From UKL13-2 sp964417885 (GTDB lineage Bacteria; Pseudomonadota; Gammaproteobacteria; Burkholderiales; Usitatibacteraceae): 25,249 nt of DNA. Of the stretch, positions 1-9,001 are shown one piece after another. A program made the translations under genes and the position numbers. The stretch's first letter is position 1. Each line of letters begins with the position of its first letter. The notes under the pieces were generated by a model that was not told the origin of the DNA, did not search any database, and saw only the letters and a list, made by a program, of their open reading frames with translations. The stretch lies in the NCBI GenBank assembly GCA_964417885.1, contig CAYQKN010000049.1, positions 1-25,249 on the forward strand, in the 5' to 3' direction.

Positions 1-605
1 TCGATCACGCTCGATTCGACCACGCCGTGCGCGGTCAGGTGGTCGCGCACCCGCGCCAGCAGGGTGGCGTCCTCGGCGAAGCGTTCCATCAGGATTTGCT
101 TGGCGCCTTCGAGGGCGGCCTTGACGTCCGCGACCGCGGTGTCCTTCTCGGCGCCCTTGGGTTCGGCCGACAGGTACTTTTCGGCTTCCACTTCCGGCGT
201 CAGCATCGGGTCGGCCAGCAAAGAGTCGGCCAGCGGCTCCAGCCCCGCCTCGCGGGCGATCATCGCCTTGGTGCGACGCTTCGGTTTGTACGGCAGATAC
301 AGGTCTTCCAGCGTGGTCTTGTCGGCGGCGGATTCGATGCGCGCCTTCAGTTCCTCGCTCAGCTTGCCCTGCGACTCGATGCTTTCCAGGATCGCCACGC
401 GCCGGTCTTCCAGTTCGCGCAAATAGCGCAGCCGTTCCTCCAGCAAGCGCAGCTGGATGTCGTCGAGCCCGCCGGTGGCTTCCTTGCGGTAGCGGGCGAT
501 GAACGGGACGGTGGCGCCTTCGTCGAGCAATTCGACGGCGGCGGCGATCTGCTGCGGCCGGGCGGAGACTTCAGCGGCGAGACGGGACTGAATCGAGGGA
601 AGCAT
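1..605 (-). CDS. tex: Tex-family transcription accessory protein, N-terminal part (cut by window edge)
   Basis: Reading the minus strand from the ATG at 605 gives about 201 residues, open to the window edge. It starts MLPSIQSRLAAEVSARP and carries the hallmark Tex N-terminal segments PFIARYRKE (residues 34-42), TGGLDD (44-49) and YLPYKPKRRTKA (103-114). Tex proteins are about 770-790 residues of nucleic-acid-binding protein, with YqgF-like, helix-hairpin-helix and S1 domains further downstream; those parts lie outside this window. Family members bind RNA/DNA and affect transcription and translation fidelity. The ribosome binding site is weak (AGAAAG). A TAGAAT box about 34 bases upstream of the start fits a promoter. 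The gene is divergent from the cysteine synthase gene. Family identity is secure; the exact cellular role is less so. Confidence 0.93.
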   Translation of the reverse strand, partial: MLPSIQSRLAAEVSARPQQIAAAVELLDEGATVPFIARYRKEATGGLDDIQLRLLEERLRYLRELEDRRVAILESIESQGKLSEELKARIESAADKTTLEDLYLPYKPKRRTKAMIAREAGLEPLADSLLADPMLTPEVEAEKYLSAEPKGAEKDTAVADVKAALEGAKQILMERFAEDATLLARVRDHLTAHGVVESSVI

Positions 606-638
606 GAGGCTTTCTGCGGTGAAATTTGCGAAGCGCGA

Positions 639-644
639 ATTCTA
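639..644 (-). promoter_or_regulatory. Possible -10 element for tex
   Basis: On the minus strand the sequence reads TAGAAT, close to the sigma-70 consensus TATAAT, inside the 132-base divergent gap between tex and cysK. It would put the transcription start about 25-30 bases before the tex ATG. No convincing -35 box stands at the right spacing, so this is a weak call. Confidence 0.3.
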
Positions 645-737
645 CGCCAATGTATACAGCATGCTTTTTTACGCTTTGCGCGCCGGCGATGCATCGGTCA
701 CACTGGTCATCCTGCCACGCCGCCCCCGGAGCACGTC

Positions 738-1655
<918 letters not shown>

Positions 1656-1665
1656 CGCGGGTGGC

Positions 1666-2085
1666 TCAATCCGGCATGCGCCAGGTATGGCCGCACTTCT
1701 TGCAGGCCACGTTCATCCACGGCTGCGGTGCGGGCGCCGGCTCGCTGCGGGTCGCGGTCGGCGTGAAGGCGCCGGCGTTGAGCACCTTGAGGCGGCCGTA
1801 GGTCGAACATTTCCGGCAGACCGCGCACTCGCCATATCGCCACGCCTCCACCATCACCCGCTGATAGCGCAGCCAGCAGCGAATGCCGACATAGCCGGCA
1901 CCCAGCACGCCGGCCATCATGCCGGTGGCCTCAATCAACGGCGCGGCCAGGGTAAATGCCTCAAGCAGCGCGGCAGCCAGCACCATGCACAGCACGCAGG
2001 TGACCAGCGCGAGATGCGCATCGATCAGCTGTCGCTCATACCATTTGCGAAAGCCGAGGCGGGCGATGCTGAGGGAGGGTTCCAT
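1666..2085 (-). CDS. Hypothetical membrane protein with zinc-ribbon-like cysteines
   Basis: I do not recognise this 139-residue protein as a named family. It begins MEPSLSIARLGFRKWYERQ, has two hydrophobic stretches (about residues 24-43 and 54-72) that look like a membrane hairpin, and then a soluble tail. The tail has CAVCRKC (Cys 87, 90, 93) and CKKCGH (Cys 128, 131, His 133), a split metal-ribbon pattern, separated by a Pro/Ala-rich linker. The start at 2085 is the first ATG before the hydrophobic part; upstream sequence in this frame is antisense to cpdA. No strong ribosome binding site is visible. It is divergent from cpdA (132-base gap) and convergent with cysK. Zinc binding is inferred from the cysteine spacing only. 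Confidence 0.75.
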   Translation of the reverse strand: MEPSLSIARLGFRKWYERQLIDAHLALVTCVLCMVLAAALLEAFTLAAPLIEATGMMAGVLGAGYVGIRCWLRYQRVMVEAWRYGECAVCRKCSTYGRLKVLNAGAFTPTATRSEPAPAPQPWMNVACKKCGHTWRMPD

Positions 2086-2217
2086 GGCGCGCGGCGGGTC
2101 GATCCTGTCTGAACGATACGCCTTTCCGCGCCGGAAGGATGCGCCGCACCGGAGCCGGGCGGGCGGGTAAAATTTGCTGTCAGTTCCGAACCGCACCACC
2201 TGCCAACGGTCTCCGCC

Positions 2218-3015
2218 ATGCTCCTCTGCCAGATCTCCGACCTGCACATCAAGGCCCGCGGCGAAAAAGCCTACCGCGTGGTCGATACCGGGGAGAGCCT
2301 GCGCCGCTGCGTCGCGCACATTGGCAGCCTGCCTACCATGCCGGACGCGATCGTCATCACTGGTGACCTGGCCGAGCAGGGCCGAGCCGACGAATACGCG
2401 CTGCTGCGTGAGCATCTGGCGCCCTTGCCGATGCCGGTCTATGTGATCCCGGGCAACCACGATGACCGTGGCGAGATGCGCCAGGCATTCGCCGACCAGC
2501 CGTGGATGGCATCGGGCGGCGAGCGGATCGAATATGTCATCGACGCCCACCCGCTGCGCATCGTCGCGCTCGATACCGTGATCCCGCGCTGCGGCGGCGG
2601 GCAACTGGCAGCGGAAAGCATGGCATGGCTGGATGCCACGCTGGCGCAGGCGCCGGCCATGCCGACGGTGGTGATCATGCATCACCCGCCGTTCGCCACC
2701 GGAATCGGCCACATGGATGAGATCGGCCTCGCCAACGGCGACATCCTGGAGCCGGTGATTGCGCGTCATCCGCAGGTCGAGCGGGTGCTGTGCGGTCACC
2801 TGCATCGCTCGATCCAGAAGCGGTTCGGCGGCAGCATGGCCACGACCTGCCCCAGCCCCGCGCACCAGGTACAGCTCGATTTGCGCGCCGGCGCGCCGCA
2901 GCTGTTTGTGATGGAGCCGCCCGGCTACCAGCTGCACCTGTGGACACCGGATGGCGGACTGGTCAGCCACACGGTGGTGATCGGCGACTTTGACGGGCCG
3001 TATCCGTTTGACTGA
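2218..3015 (+). CDS. cpdA: Class III cyclic-nucleotide phosphodiesterase (CpdA/Icc-like)
   Basis: The 265-residue calcineurin-like metallophosphoesterase has every metal-site motif in order: DLH (D8, H10), GD (D50), GNHD (N80, H81), HHPP (H155-P158) and GHLH (H194, H196). The segment PPFATGIGHMDEIGL is typical of the Icc/CpdA group that hydrolyses 3',5'-cAMP to AMP using two metal ions. It has no signal peptide, so it should be cytosolic. The length fits CpdA (about 270). Whether the natural substrate is cAMP or another phosphodiester cannot be read from sequence alone. A gene for a tandem cyclic-nucleotide-binding protein lies about 20 kb away in the same window. The gene is followed by a 339-base gap holding a hairpin repeat. 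Confidence 0.9.
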   Translation: MLLCQISDLHIKARGEKAYRVVDTGESLRRCVAHIGSLPTMPDAIVITGDLAEQGRADEYALLREHLAPLPMPVYVIPGNHDDRGEMRQAFADQPWMASGGERIEYVIDAHPLRIVALDTVIPRCGGGQLAAESMAWLDATLAQAPAMPTVVIMHHPPFATGIGHMDEIGLANGDILEPVIARHPQVERVLCGHLHRSIQKRFGGSMATTCPSPAHQVQLDLRAGAPQLFVMEPPGYQLHLWTPDGGLVSHTVVIGDFDGPYPFD

Positions 3016-3354
3016 GCCGCGGTTCGGCCGCGAGCCAAAGTCTCCGCCTGGCGGGCGTTTGCAGCCGAAAATGCCTGGAACTCCGCGCCAGTGGCCGACT
3101 TCGTCCCGCTGGCATGCCGTGATTGGCGTTCGGGCGATTCGCCCATGTGCCATGCGCAGTGCGGAACCGCACCGGCCCGCTCGCGGTGGGATAATCTTGT
3201 TTGTATCGAAAGTTTTTTGCCTCCCGCCCTGCCTTGGGCGGGCGACCGCCGCGAAGCACGCGTGTCACAATGCCGTCAGACATGACGCGCTTGCCGAACG
3301 GCGCCGGCGACCGTGCCGGGCTTTCCTTGGACGTTACGACGGTAAAGGGCTCAC
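3016..3354. other. Intergenic region between cpdA and the DUF1631 gene
   Basis: This 339-base gap has no plausible gene; short open frames across it have no recognisable product or ribosome binding site. It holds one copy of a hairpin repeat family (about 3047-3098). It also has an AT-rich patch around 3190-3222, with GATAAT at 3190-3195 and a run of six T, the best candidate place for the promoter of the DUF1631 gene. No matching -35 box is clear. Confidence 0.5.
3047..3098 (+). repeat. 3'-end-associated hairpin repeat, copy C (degenerate)
   Basis: It starts about 31 bases after the cpdA stop codon. The core GCAGCCGAAAATGCCTGG (3061-3078) and the following CTCCGCGCCAGTGG match the copies near 14317-14382 and 21451-21505 when each is read in the sense direction of the gene it follows. 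Outer arms CTGGCG (3048-3053) and CGCCAG (3086-3091) are complementary, so a hairpin can form. No T-run follows. Confidence 0.65.
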
Positions 3355-5535
3355 ATGGTTTTTGCGTCAGTGTCGGCACGTGATCCAGCGCTGATCCGTG
3401 GGTTGGCGGAGCAGCTTGCGACCAACTTCTCCACGCGGGTGGATGCCGCCATTGCCGAGGTGGCTGAATTCATCGAGTCCGGCGTCGGTCCGCGTGCCGA
3501 TCCGGCCGAGCGCCAGCGCACGCAGCAGGCGGCAGAAACCCTGCTGGCCAGGCGGCATGAGGTTCGCGCCCAGGTCGCCGAATCGATGCAGGACCAGTTC
3601 AACAGCCGCCTTCGCCTGCTGCAGGTCGGCAGCAGCACCGCCGGCGTCAATATCGGGCTCGAATCGATGACCCTGATGGCCGACGAGCGGCTGGACGAGG
3701 AAATCGCCATCAACCAGTGCGGGCGCTGGCTGAAGGAGCAGTGCGATTTCGAGCTGTGGGCACTGACCCGCCGGATGGCGATCCTGTTCGAGCACGACCC
3801 GATCGCCGACATGGCCAACCCGGCGTTTCCGCAGGTGTTCGCCCAGGCGCTGATGGAAGCGCTGGGCAAGGCGGTGTTCGGCAGCGACATGCGCCAGCAG
3901 GTGTTCAAGGCGTTCCGCCCGGTGCTGCTGGAGATCGTGCCGGCGGTCTACCACGGCGCCAACGACTACCTGCGCGCGCGCGGCATCGATATCGACGATT
4001 CGCAGCACTTCGGCCGGCCGGTGCCGTCGCCAAGCCTGCCGCCGGCGATGGCCCGCGCGGCCGAGGAAACCAGCGTCGCCAACCAGGACCTGAGCGACAT
4101 GCTGCGGCAGCTGCTGACGCGCTCCTCAACTGTCAATCACGTCTACGTCGACACCGCGGCCAACGCCACGCCGGAGCTGGCGCGGACGCTGAAGCTGCCG
4201 GTATTGCGCGACGGCGACAGCGGCTCGCCGGCCTGGCGCGACGACCTGGCGCGCGCGCAGTCGCGCGCGGCCGATGCCGCCGACGTGGCGCGATCGGCCG
4301 ACCGCGCCCTGCACGATATCCGCCAGACCCTGCAGGAAAAGCTCGACGCCGAGCAGCAGGTCATCGCTGATGTCGTGACGGTCCTGTTCGACCGGCTGCG
4401 TACCGATCCGCGCATCGTGCCGCGGCTGCGGGACGTGGTCGCGCGGCTGCAGATTCCGTTGCTGGAATTGGCGCTGCAGGACCGGTCGCTGCTGATGCAG
4501 GTCGATCACCCGGTGCGCCGCCTGATCGACCTGATCGGCGAGTTCGGGCTGGCGCTGGAGCTGGCCGGCGACGACGACGTGCGGGTGCTGTCGGTGGAGA
4601 ACATCGTCGACGGCCTGGTGCACATGCGCAACGACAATCCGGATGCATTTCGCCTTGCCCACGAGCAGCTGGACATGCTGTTTCACCATCATGAGGAGGC
4701 GGCGCTGCAGACAGACGAAAGCGTGCGCGCCCTGGAGCGCGCCGAAGCGCTCGAATTTGCCGGCACCCGGGCCGATCGCGAACTGGCGCTGCGGCTGCAG
4801 AACCGGCTGCTGCCGCCGGCCACGGCCAGGTTCATTTCGGTCATCTGGCGCGGTGTGCTGGCGCACGATTACCTGCGCGGCGGCGCCCGCGGCGAGGCCT
4901 GGAAACTGGGCCTGACCACGCTGGATGAGTTGCTGAAAAGCCTGCAGCCGGCTACCACGCAGCCGGATCGCGAGCGGCTGGCAAGGCTGATCCCCGACCT
5001 GGTCAACCTGCAGCTGCATGAGCGCGACCTGGCGTCCCATCACCAGGAAATAATTGACGCCTTCCACGCCGAACTGAAGCAGCTTCACCGCGACGCGCTG
5101 GACGGCAAGCGCGAGCCGATCCAGGGCGAGCGCTTCGTTGCCGCGCCCGGCGCGCTGGACGATGAATCCGACGCGGCTTCGCCCGGCGCCATCATCGCCG
5201 ACCTGGGCATCGCCTGCGGCGACTGGATCGAAACCCGCGACGGCGCGGGCGACCGGCGCTGGCGCCTGAACTGGATCACCACCATCCGCGGCACCTGCGT
5301 GCTGAAGCATTACGAGTCGGGTGCGGTGCAGCACCTGGCGCTGGCGGAGCTCAAGGCGCGCTTTGCCGCCGGCGAAATCCGCCTGGTTCGCGGCCTCGGC
5401 CTGGCCGATGAAATGCTGCAGGTTGCCTTCGACGTGGTGTCGCGCAAATTGCGGCGGGCCGAATCGGCGCTGCCGGGATTCATGCGCGAGCTGCCGGGTG
5501 CGCGGTCGCCCGGTTCGATGTCGCCCGGCAGCTGA
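3355..5535 (+). CDS. DUF1631 family protein
   Basis: The 726-residue protein fits the DUF1631 family of large, mostly helical cytoplasmic proteins, sometimes mislabelled thymidine phosphorylase. Supporting features are the segment LMADERLDEEIA (107-118) and the conserved block with HDPIADMANPAFPQVFAQAL (147-166). A C-terminal beta-rich part (about 620-680, GDWIETRDG then RWRLNWITTIRGTCVLKH) resembles the C-terminal module seen in this family. The start at 3355 has AAAGGG at 3344-3349 with five bases of spacing. No signal peptide, membrane segment or catalytic motif is visible, and the biochemical role is unknown. It lies alone between cpdA and an ABC-type binding protein. Confidence 0.85.
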   Translation: MVFASVSARDPALIRGLAEQLATNFSTRVDAAIAEVAEFIESGVGPRADPAERQRTQQAAETLLARRHEVRAQVAESMQDQFNSRLRLLQVGSSTAGVNIGLESMTLMADERLDEEIAINQCGRWLKEQCDFELWALTRRMAILFEHDPIADMANPAFPQVFAQALMEALGKAVFGSDMRQQVFKAFRPVLLEIVPAVYHGANDYLRARGIDIDDSQHFGRPVPSPSLPPAMARAAEETSVANQDLSDMLRQLLTRSSTVNHVYVDTAANATPELARTLKLPVLRDGDSGSPAWRDDLARAQSRAADAADVARSADRALHDIRQTLQEKLDAEQQVIADVVTVLFDRLRTDPRIVPRLRDVVARLQIPLLELALQDRSLLMQVDHPVRRLIDLIGEFGLALELAGDDDVRVLSVENIVDGLVHMRNDNPDAFRLAHEQLDMLFHHHEEAALQTDESVRALERAEALEFAGTRADRELALRLQNRLLPPATARFISVIWRGVLAHDYLRGGARGEAWKLGLTTLDELLKSLQPATTQPDRERLARLIPDLVNLQLHERDLASHHQEIIDAFHAELKQLHRDALDGKREPIQGERFVAAPGALDDESDAASPGAIIADLGIACGDWIETRDGAGDRRWRLNWITTIRGTCVLKHYESGAVQHLALAELKARFAAGEIRLVRGLGLADEMLQVAFDVVSRKLRRAESALPGFMRELPGARSPGSMSPGS

Positions 5536-5666
5536 AACCCGACCGCCTGTCGGCTGGCTTGCCGCGTCCGCCCGGCGTCCGGCCGACGTTCTCCCATTTG
5601 TCCGGCTGGTAGGGTAGATTCGCGGTACAAGACCAATTTCGACGCGAAGTTAGCGCCGCGCACACC

Positions 5667-7262
5667 ATGATTCCAGGGCTGTCTGTCACCCGCCGCCTGC
5701 TGCCCGTCATCGCCGTCCTGCTGGCACTGCTGCCGGCCGCGCACGGCAAGACCCTGCGTTACGCCACCCAGGACGAGCCGCAGACGCTGGACCCGCATTC
5801 GGCCAGCCTGGCCGTCACCACCCGCCTGCTGTCGAATGTGTATGAGGGGCTGGTCGGGCGCGACAAGGATTTCCGCCTGGTGCCGTGGCTGGCCGTGTCC
5901 TGGTCGCAGCTCGACAATCGCACCTGGCGTTTCAAGCTGCGTCCGGAGGTGAAATTTCACGACGGCGCGCCGTTCACCGCCGACGACGTGGTGTTCTCGG
6001 TCGAGCGCGTGCTGTCAGCCAATTCGCAGCTGAAGTCGGTGGTGCAGGGCGTGGCGTCGGCGCGCAAGGTCGACGACCTGACCGTCGACCTGATCATGAA
6101 AGAGCCCAACCCGATCCTGCTCAACCACCTGTTCCAGTTCCGCATCATGAACAAGGCCTGGTCGATCCGCCACAACTCGGCCAGTCCGCAGAATTACCGT
6201 GACAAGGAAGACACCTACGCTTCGCGCAATGCCAACGGTACCGGGCCGTTCATGGTGAAAGAGCGCCAGTCGGATGTGCGCACCGTGCTCACCGCCAATC
6301 CCAACTGGTGGAACCGCGACAGCCGCGAGAAGGGCAACATCACCGAAGTCATCCTGCTGCCGATCCGCTCCAACGCCACCCGCGCCGCCGCGCTGCTGTC
6401 CGGCGAAGTCGATTTCGTCAACGATCCGCCGCCGCAGGACATCGCCCGGCTCAAGTCCTCGAGTGACGTCAAGGTGATCGAAAGCCCGGAACAGCGGGTG
6501 CAGTACCTGGTGTTCGACACCCACCGCGACGAGCTGCTCTACTCCAGCGTCAAGCGCGCCAATCCCTTCAAGGATGTGCGCGTGCGCCAGGCGATTGCCC
6601 ATGCCATCGACGTCGAGGCGATCCGCACCAAGGTGATGCGCAACCTGTCGCGGCCGATCGGCTCGATCGTCACGCCGACTGAACAGGGCTACGCCCGCGA
6701 CGCCGACGTGCGCCTGCCGCTGGACCGCGCCAGGGCGAAAAAACTGCTGGCCGAGGCCGGCTACCCCGACGGTTTCGAAATCACGCTCGATTGCGGCAAC
6801 AACCAGCCGGCCGCCGACATCTGCCAGTCGATCCCGCCGATGCTGGCGCAGATCGGCATCAAGGTCGCCCCCAATATCGTGCCGACGGCAAATTACTTCG
6901 GCAAGCTGCAGCGCTTCGACACCAGCTTCTACCTGCTGAGCTGGGGCACGCCCACCTCCGATGCCCTGTACACGCTGCAATTCACGCTGCACACGCCGGT
7001 GGGCGAGAACTCCGGCAGCGGCGACGGCAATTACGGCCGCTACACCAATCCGCGCTTTGATCATCTGGTCGACCGGGCGCGGGTCGAAAATGATTCCGCC
7101 AAGCGCGACGCGCTGCTGCGCGACGCGCTCATGATCGTGCGCAACGAGTTGCCGATCTTGCCGCTGCACCAGTCGATCATTCCCTGGGCCATGCGCAAGA
7201 ATGTCACCGCCGCTTTCCCGCCCAACAGCGTGCCGTACTTTTTCCGCTTCCGCCTGGACTGA
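5667..7262 (+). CDS. Periplasmic oligopeptide/dipeptide-type solute-binding protein (SBP family 5)
   Basis: The 531-residue precursor has an N-terminal signal peptide (hydrophobic core about residues 10-24, likely cleavage after AHG near 27). It then shows the family 5 signatures YATQDEPQTLDPH (32-44), NVYEGL and KFHDGAPFTADDVVF (96-110), followed by the typical PFKDVRVRQAIAHAID segment. Relatives (OppA, DppA, AppA) capture peptides or other solutes in the periplasm and hand them to an ABC importer. No lipobox cysteine is seen, so it should be soluble. No permease or ATPase gene is adjacent, so it is an orphan here and its ligand cannot be assigned. A 9-bp hairpin follows 25 bases after the stop codon. 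Confidence 0.9.
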   Translation: MIPGLSVTRRLLPVIAVLLALLPAAHGKTLRYATQDEPQTLDPHSASLAVTTRLLSNVYEGLVGRDKDFRLVPWLAVSWSQLDNRTWRFKLRPEVKFHDGAPFTADDVVFSVERVLSANSQLKSVVQGVASARKVDDLTVDLIMKEPNPILLNHLFQFRIMNKAWSIRHNSASPQNYRDKEDTYASRNANGTGPFMVKERQSDVRTVLTANPNWWNRDSREKGNITEVILLPIRSNATRAAALLSGEVDFVNDPPPQDIARLKSSSDVKVIESPEQRVQYLVFDTHRDELLYSSVKRANPFKDVRVRQAIAHAIDVEAIRTKVMRNLSRPIGSIVTPTEQGYARDADVRLPLDRARAKKLLAEAGYPDGFEITLDCGNNQPAADICQSIPPMLAQIGIKVAPNIVPTANYFGKLQRFDTSFYLLSWGTPTSDALYTLQFTLHTPVGENSGSGDGNYGRYTNPRFDHLVDRARVENDSAKRDALLRDALMIVRNELPILPLHQSIIPWAMRKNVTAAFPPNSVPYFFRFRLD

Positions 7263-7287
7263 CGGAACCGCTGTTGAGGCCGGCCCG

Positions 7288-7309
7288 GGCGCGAAATTGC
7301 TTTCGCGCC
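7288..7309 (+). terminator. Hairpin after the solute-binding protein gene
   Basis: GGCGCGAAA (7288-7296) and TTTCGCGCC (7301-7309) form a perfect 9-bp stem with a four-base loop. It sits between the solute-binding protein stop and the next gene's ribosome binding site. No T-run follows, so a fully Rho-independent terminator is not certain. Confidence 0.45.
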
Positions 7310-7343
7310 GACGCCTGAATTTGACACTGACCAAGGGAGCCAC

Positions 7344-8891
7344 ATGACCACCGACCGACCCGACTCGCCTGCCGCCGCCCGGGATCTGCTCGATCGCATG
7401 CAGATGCAAGCCGATCCGCTGGCCGATAAAACCATCGGCGACATTGTCACCCCGTGGGTGGGCCTGCCGGGAGCGGCGCCGCCGGCGGGCCTGCTGTCTG
7501 CCGGTCAACCGGCTGCCACGGCGGCACTGGCCTCACAGGCGAATTTTGTCGCCTCCTTCGCCGGCCAGTGGCAGCCGCGGCGCCAGTCGATTGCCGAGAT
7601 GAACGCGGTGTTCGCGCAGTGGACCGACAATGGCGCCGTGCGGAACTGGAACAGCGCCGCCCGCGGCGTCGCGCCAAAGCTGGCCACGCCGCTTGACGAT
7701 TATCTGGCCGCATCGAAAAGTCTGCCGCCGTGGGCCGATACGGCCAAGATCGCGCGCGCCGAACAGCTGTTCATGGATTACGGCCCGCTGTCGGTCACGC
7801 TGCTGTTCTGCGCCAGCCTGCCGCAATGCTACGTGGTGCCCGATCTCGCTGCGGTGTTGCATGTCACCGGGCAACTGGAAAAACACACCGAGTACCGCAT
7901 CCGCTCCACCGGGGCGATGGTGTTCCCGGTGATGATGGCAGGCGGCCTGACCGACGATGCCAGCGGCGGCCTGTCGCAGATCTTCAAGGTGCGGCTGATC
8001 CACGCCACCATCCGCAACCTGATCCTGCGTGGCAATCCCGCCGCTTTCGCCCACCTGCACGCGGACGCTGAAAACGCGGCAGGCGCCGGCATCGTGCCGA
8101 TGCTGGCGGCGTTGCAGCAGACCGATGACATGCACCAGGCCCTGTTCGCCCACGGCTGGGATGTGCCGGCAGAGGGCCTGCCGTGCAACCAGGAAGAACT
8201 GGCCTACACCCTGCTGACCTTCAGCTATGTGTTCCTGAACGGCATGCGCACCCTGGGCCTGGGTTTCTCCCGGGCCGATGAAGAGGCCTACCTGCACACC
8301 TGGAACGTGGCCGGCCACTTTCTCGGCATCGAACGCGAGCTGATGGTCGACACCATGGAGGAGGCCGCGGCGTTGTTCGCGCGCATGCAGGCCCGCGGCC
8401 GCGCCGACCGCGAAGCCAAGAACGCGCGCGATCCGGCGGTGCCCGATCCGCGGCCGGCGCTTGGCCGGGCGCTGATGGACGCGATGGCGTCGGCGATCCC
8501 GCTGCCGCTGTTCAAGTCGTTCCCGACCCTGCTCACGCGCTACCTGTGCGGGCCGGCGACCTCGCGTGACCTGGGTCTGGATGGCCGGGTGTCGTGGCTC
8601 TCGAAGCTGGTGTTCTGCGCCATCGTCATCAAGATCCGCATCGTCGACAAACTGGTGCGGCTGGTGGTGCCCGATTTTTCGCTGGCCCGGCTGTTTACCC
8701 GCGTCATCGGCTACCAGCTGACCGCCAGGCTGCTGATGGACCAGACCCGGCCGCTGAAGCTGCCGAATCACCTGCTGAACCGGGTCAATACGATGATGGG
8801 CAACTGGGGCCACGACACGCTCGCCTCGGGCTGGATCAATTCGATCGAGGACAGCATGACCGTCAAGGGGACCTGGCATCAAACCAAGTAG
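7344..8891 (+). CDS. DUF2236 / oxygenase MpaB-like family protein
   Basis: The 515-residue protein has the DUF2236 (MpaB/Lcp-like) pattern. It shows a helical block with LLFCASLPQCYVVPDLAAVL (154-173), then HTEYRIRSTGAMVFPVMM (181-198), then KVRLIHATIR with H220. In latex-clearing protein (Lcp), a family member, a histidine in this helix ligates heme b and nearby Arg/Thr residues shape the oxygen site. H220 and R185/T189 are the candidates here, by analogy only. The family includes rubber oxygenase and fungal MpaB but most members have no known substrate. No signal peptide is seen. The start at 7344 has AGGGAG at 7334-7339. It is preceded on the same strand by the binding protein gene, 81 bases away. 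Confidence 0.82.
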   Translation: MTTDRPDSPAAARDLLDRMQMQADPLADKTIGDIVTPWVGLPGAAPPAGLLSAGQPAATAALASQANFVASFAGQWQPRRQSIAEMNAVFAQWTDNGAVRNWNSAARGVAPKLATPLDDYLAASKSLPPWADTAKIARAEQLFMDYGPLSVTLLFCASLPQCYVVPDLAAVLHVTGQLEKHTEYRIRSTGAMVFPVMMAGGLTDDASGGLSQIFKVRLIHATIRNLILRGNPAAFAHLHADAENAAGAGIVPMLAALQQTDDMHQALFAHGWDVPAEGLPCNQEELAYTLLTFSYVFLNGMRTLGLGFSRADEEAYLHTWNVAGHFLGIERELMVDTMEEAAALFARMQARGRADREAKNARDPAVPDPRPALGRALMDAMASAIPLPLFKSFPTLLTRYLCGPATSRDLGLDGRVSWLSKLVFCAIVIKIRIVDKLVRLVVPDFSLARLFTRVIGYQLTARLLMDQTRPLKLPNHLLNRVNTMMGNWGHDTLASGWINSIEDSMTVKGTWHQTK

Positions 8892-8962
8892 CGCCACCTG
8901 CGGCAACGGCGGATGCGCCAGATTCCGACACAACAGGTAACTCGGCGCGAGCCTGAATCCCC

Positions 8963-8968
8963 TATACT
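8963..8968 (+). promoter_or_regulatory. Possible -10 element for the diguanylate cyclase gene
   Basis: TATACT lies 33 bases before the ATG at 9002. It would place the transcription start near 8975, which makes the TTG at 8975 an unlikely translation start. No good -35 box stands 16-18 bases upstream. Confidence 0.35.
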
Positions 8969-9001
8969 GAAAAGTTGTGGAACACCCCTGCCTGCCTGCC
9001 G

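Noticed and set aside
27..737. Open frame that runs from base 27 into the cysteine synthase gene, suggesting a longer fusion protein
   Set aside because: The extra 237 codons lie antisense to tex, have shadow-type composition, and a ribosome binding site and family N-terminus fix the cysteine synthase start at 738.
4126..5334. 402-codon open frame antisense to the DUF1631 gene
   Set aside because: GC-rich codon bias leaves the opposite strand open; the translation is rich in Arg, Gln, His and Val with no domain pattern, and no ribosome binding site precedes it. The same holds for long antisense frames at 6015-7508, 7533-9014, 9011-10795, 14677-16440 and 18465-20831.
8975..9001. TTG start for the diguanylate cyclase
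   Set aside because: It coincides with the likely transcription start set by the TATACT box and adds residues ahead of a normal signal peptide that starts at the ATG at 9002.
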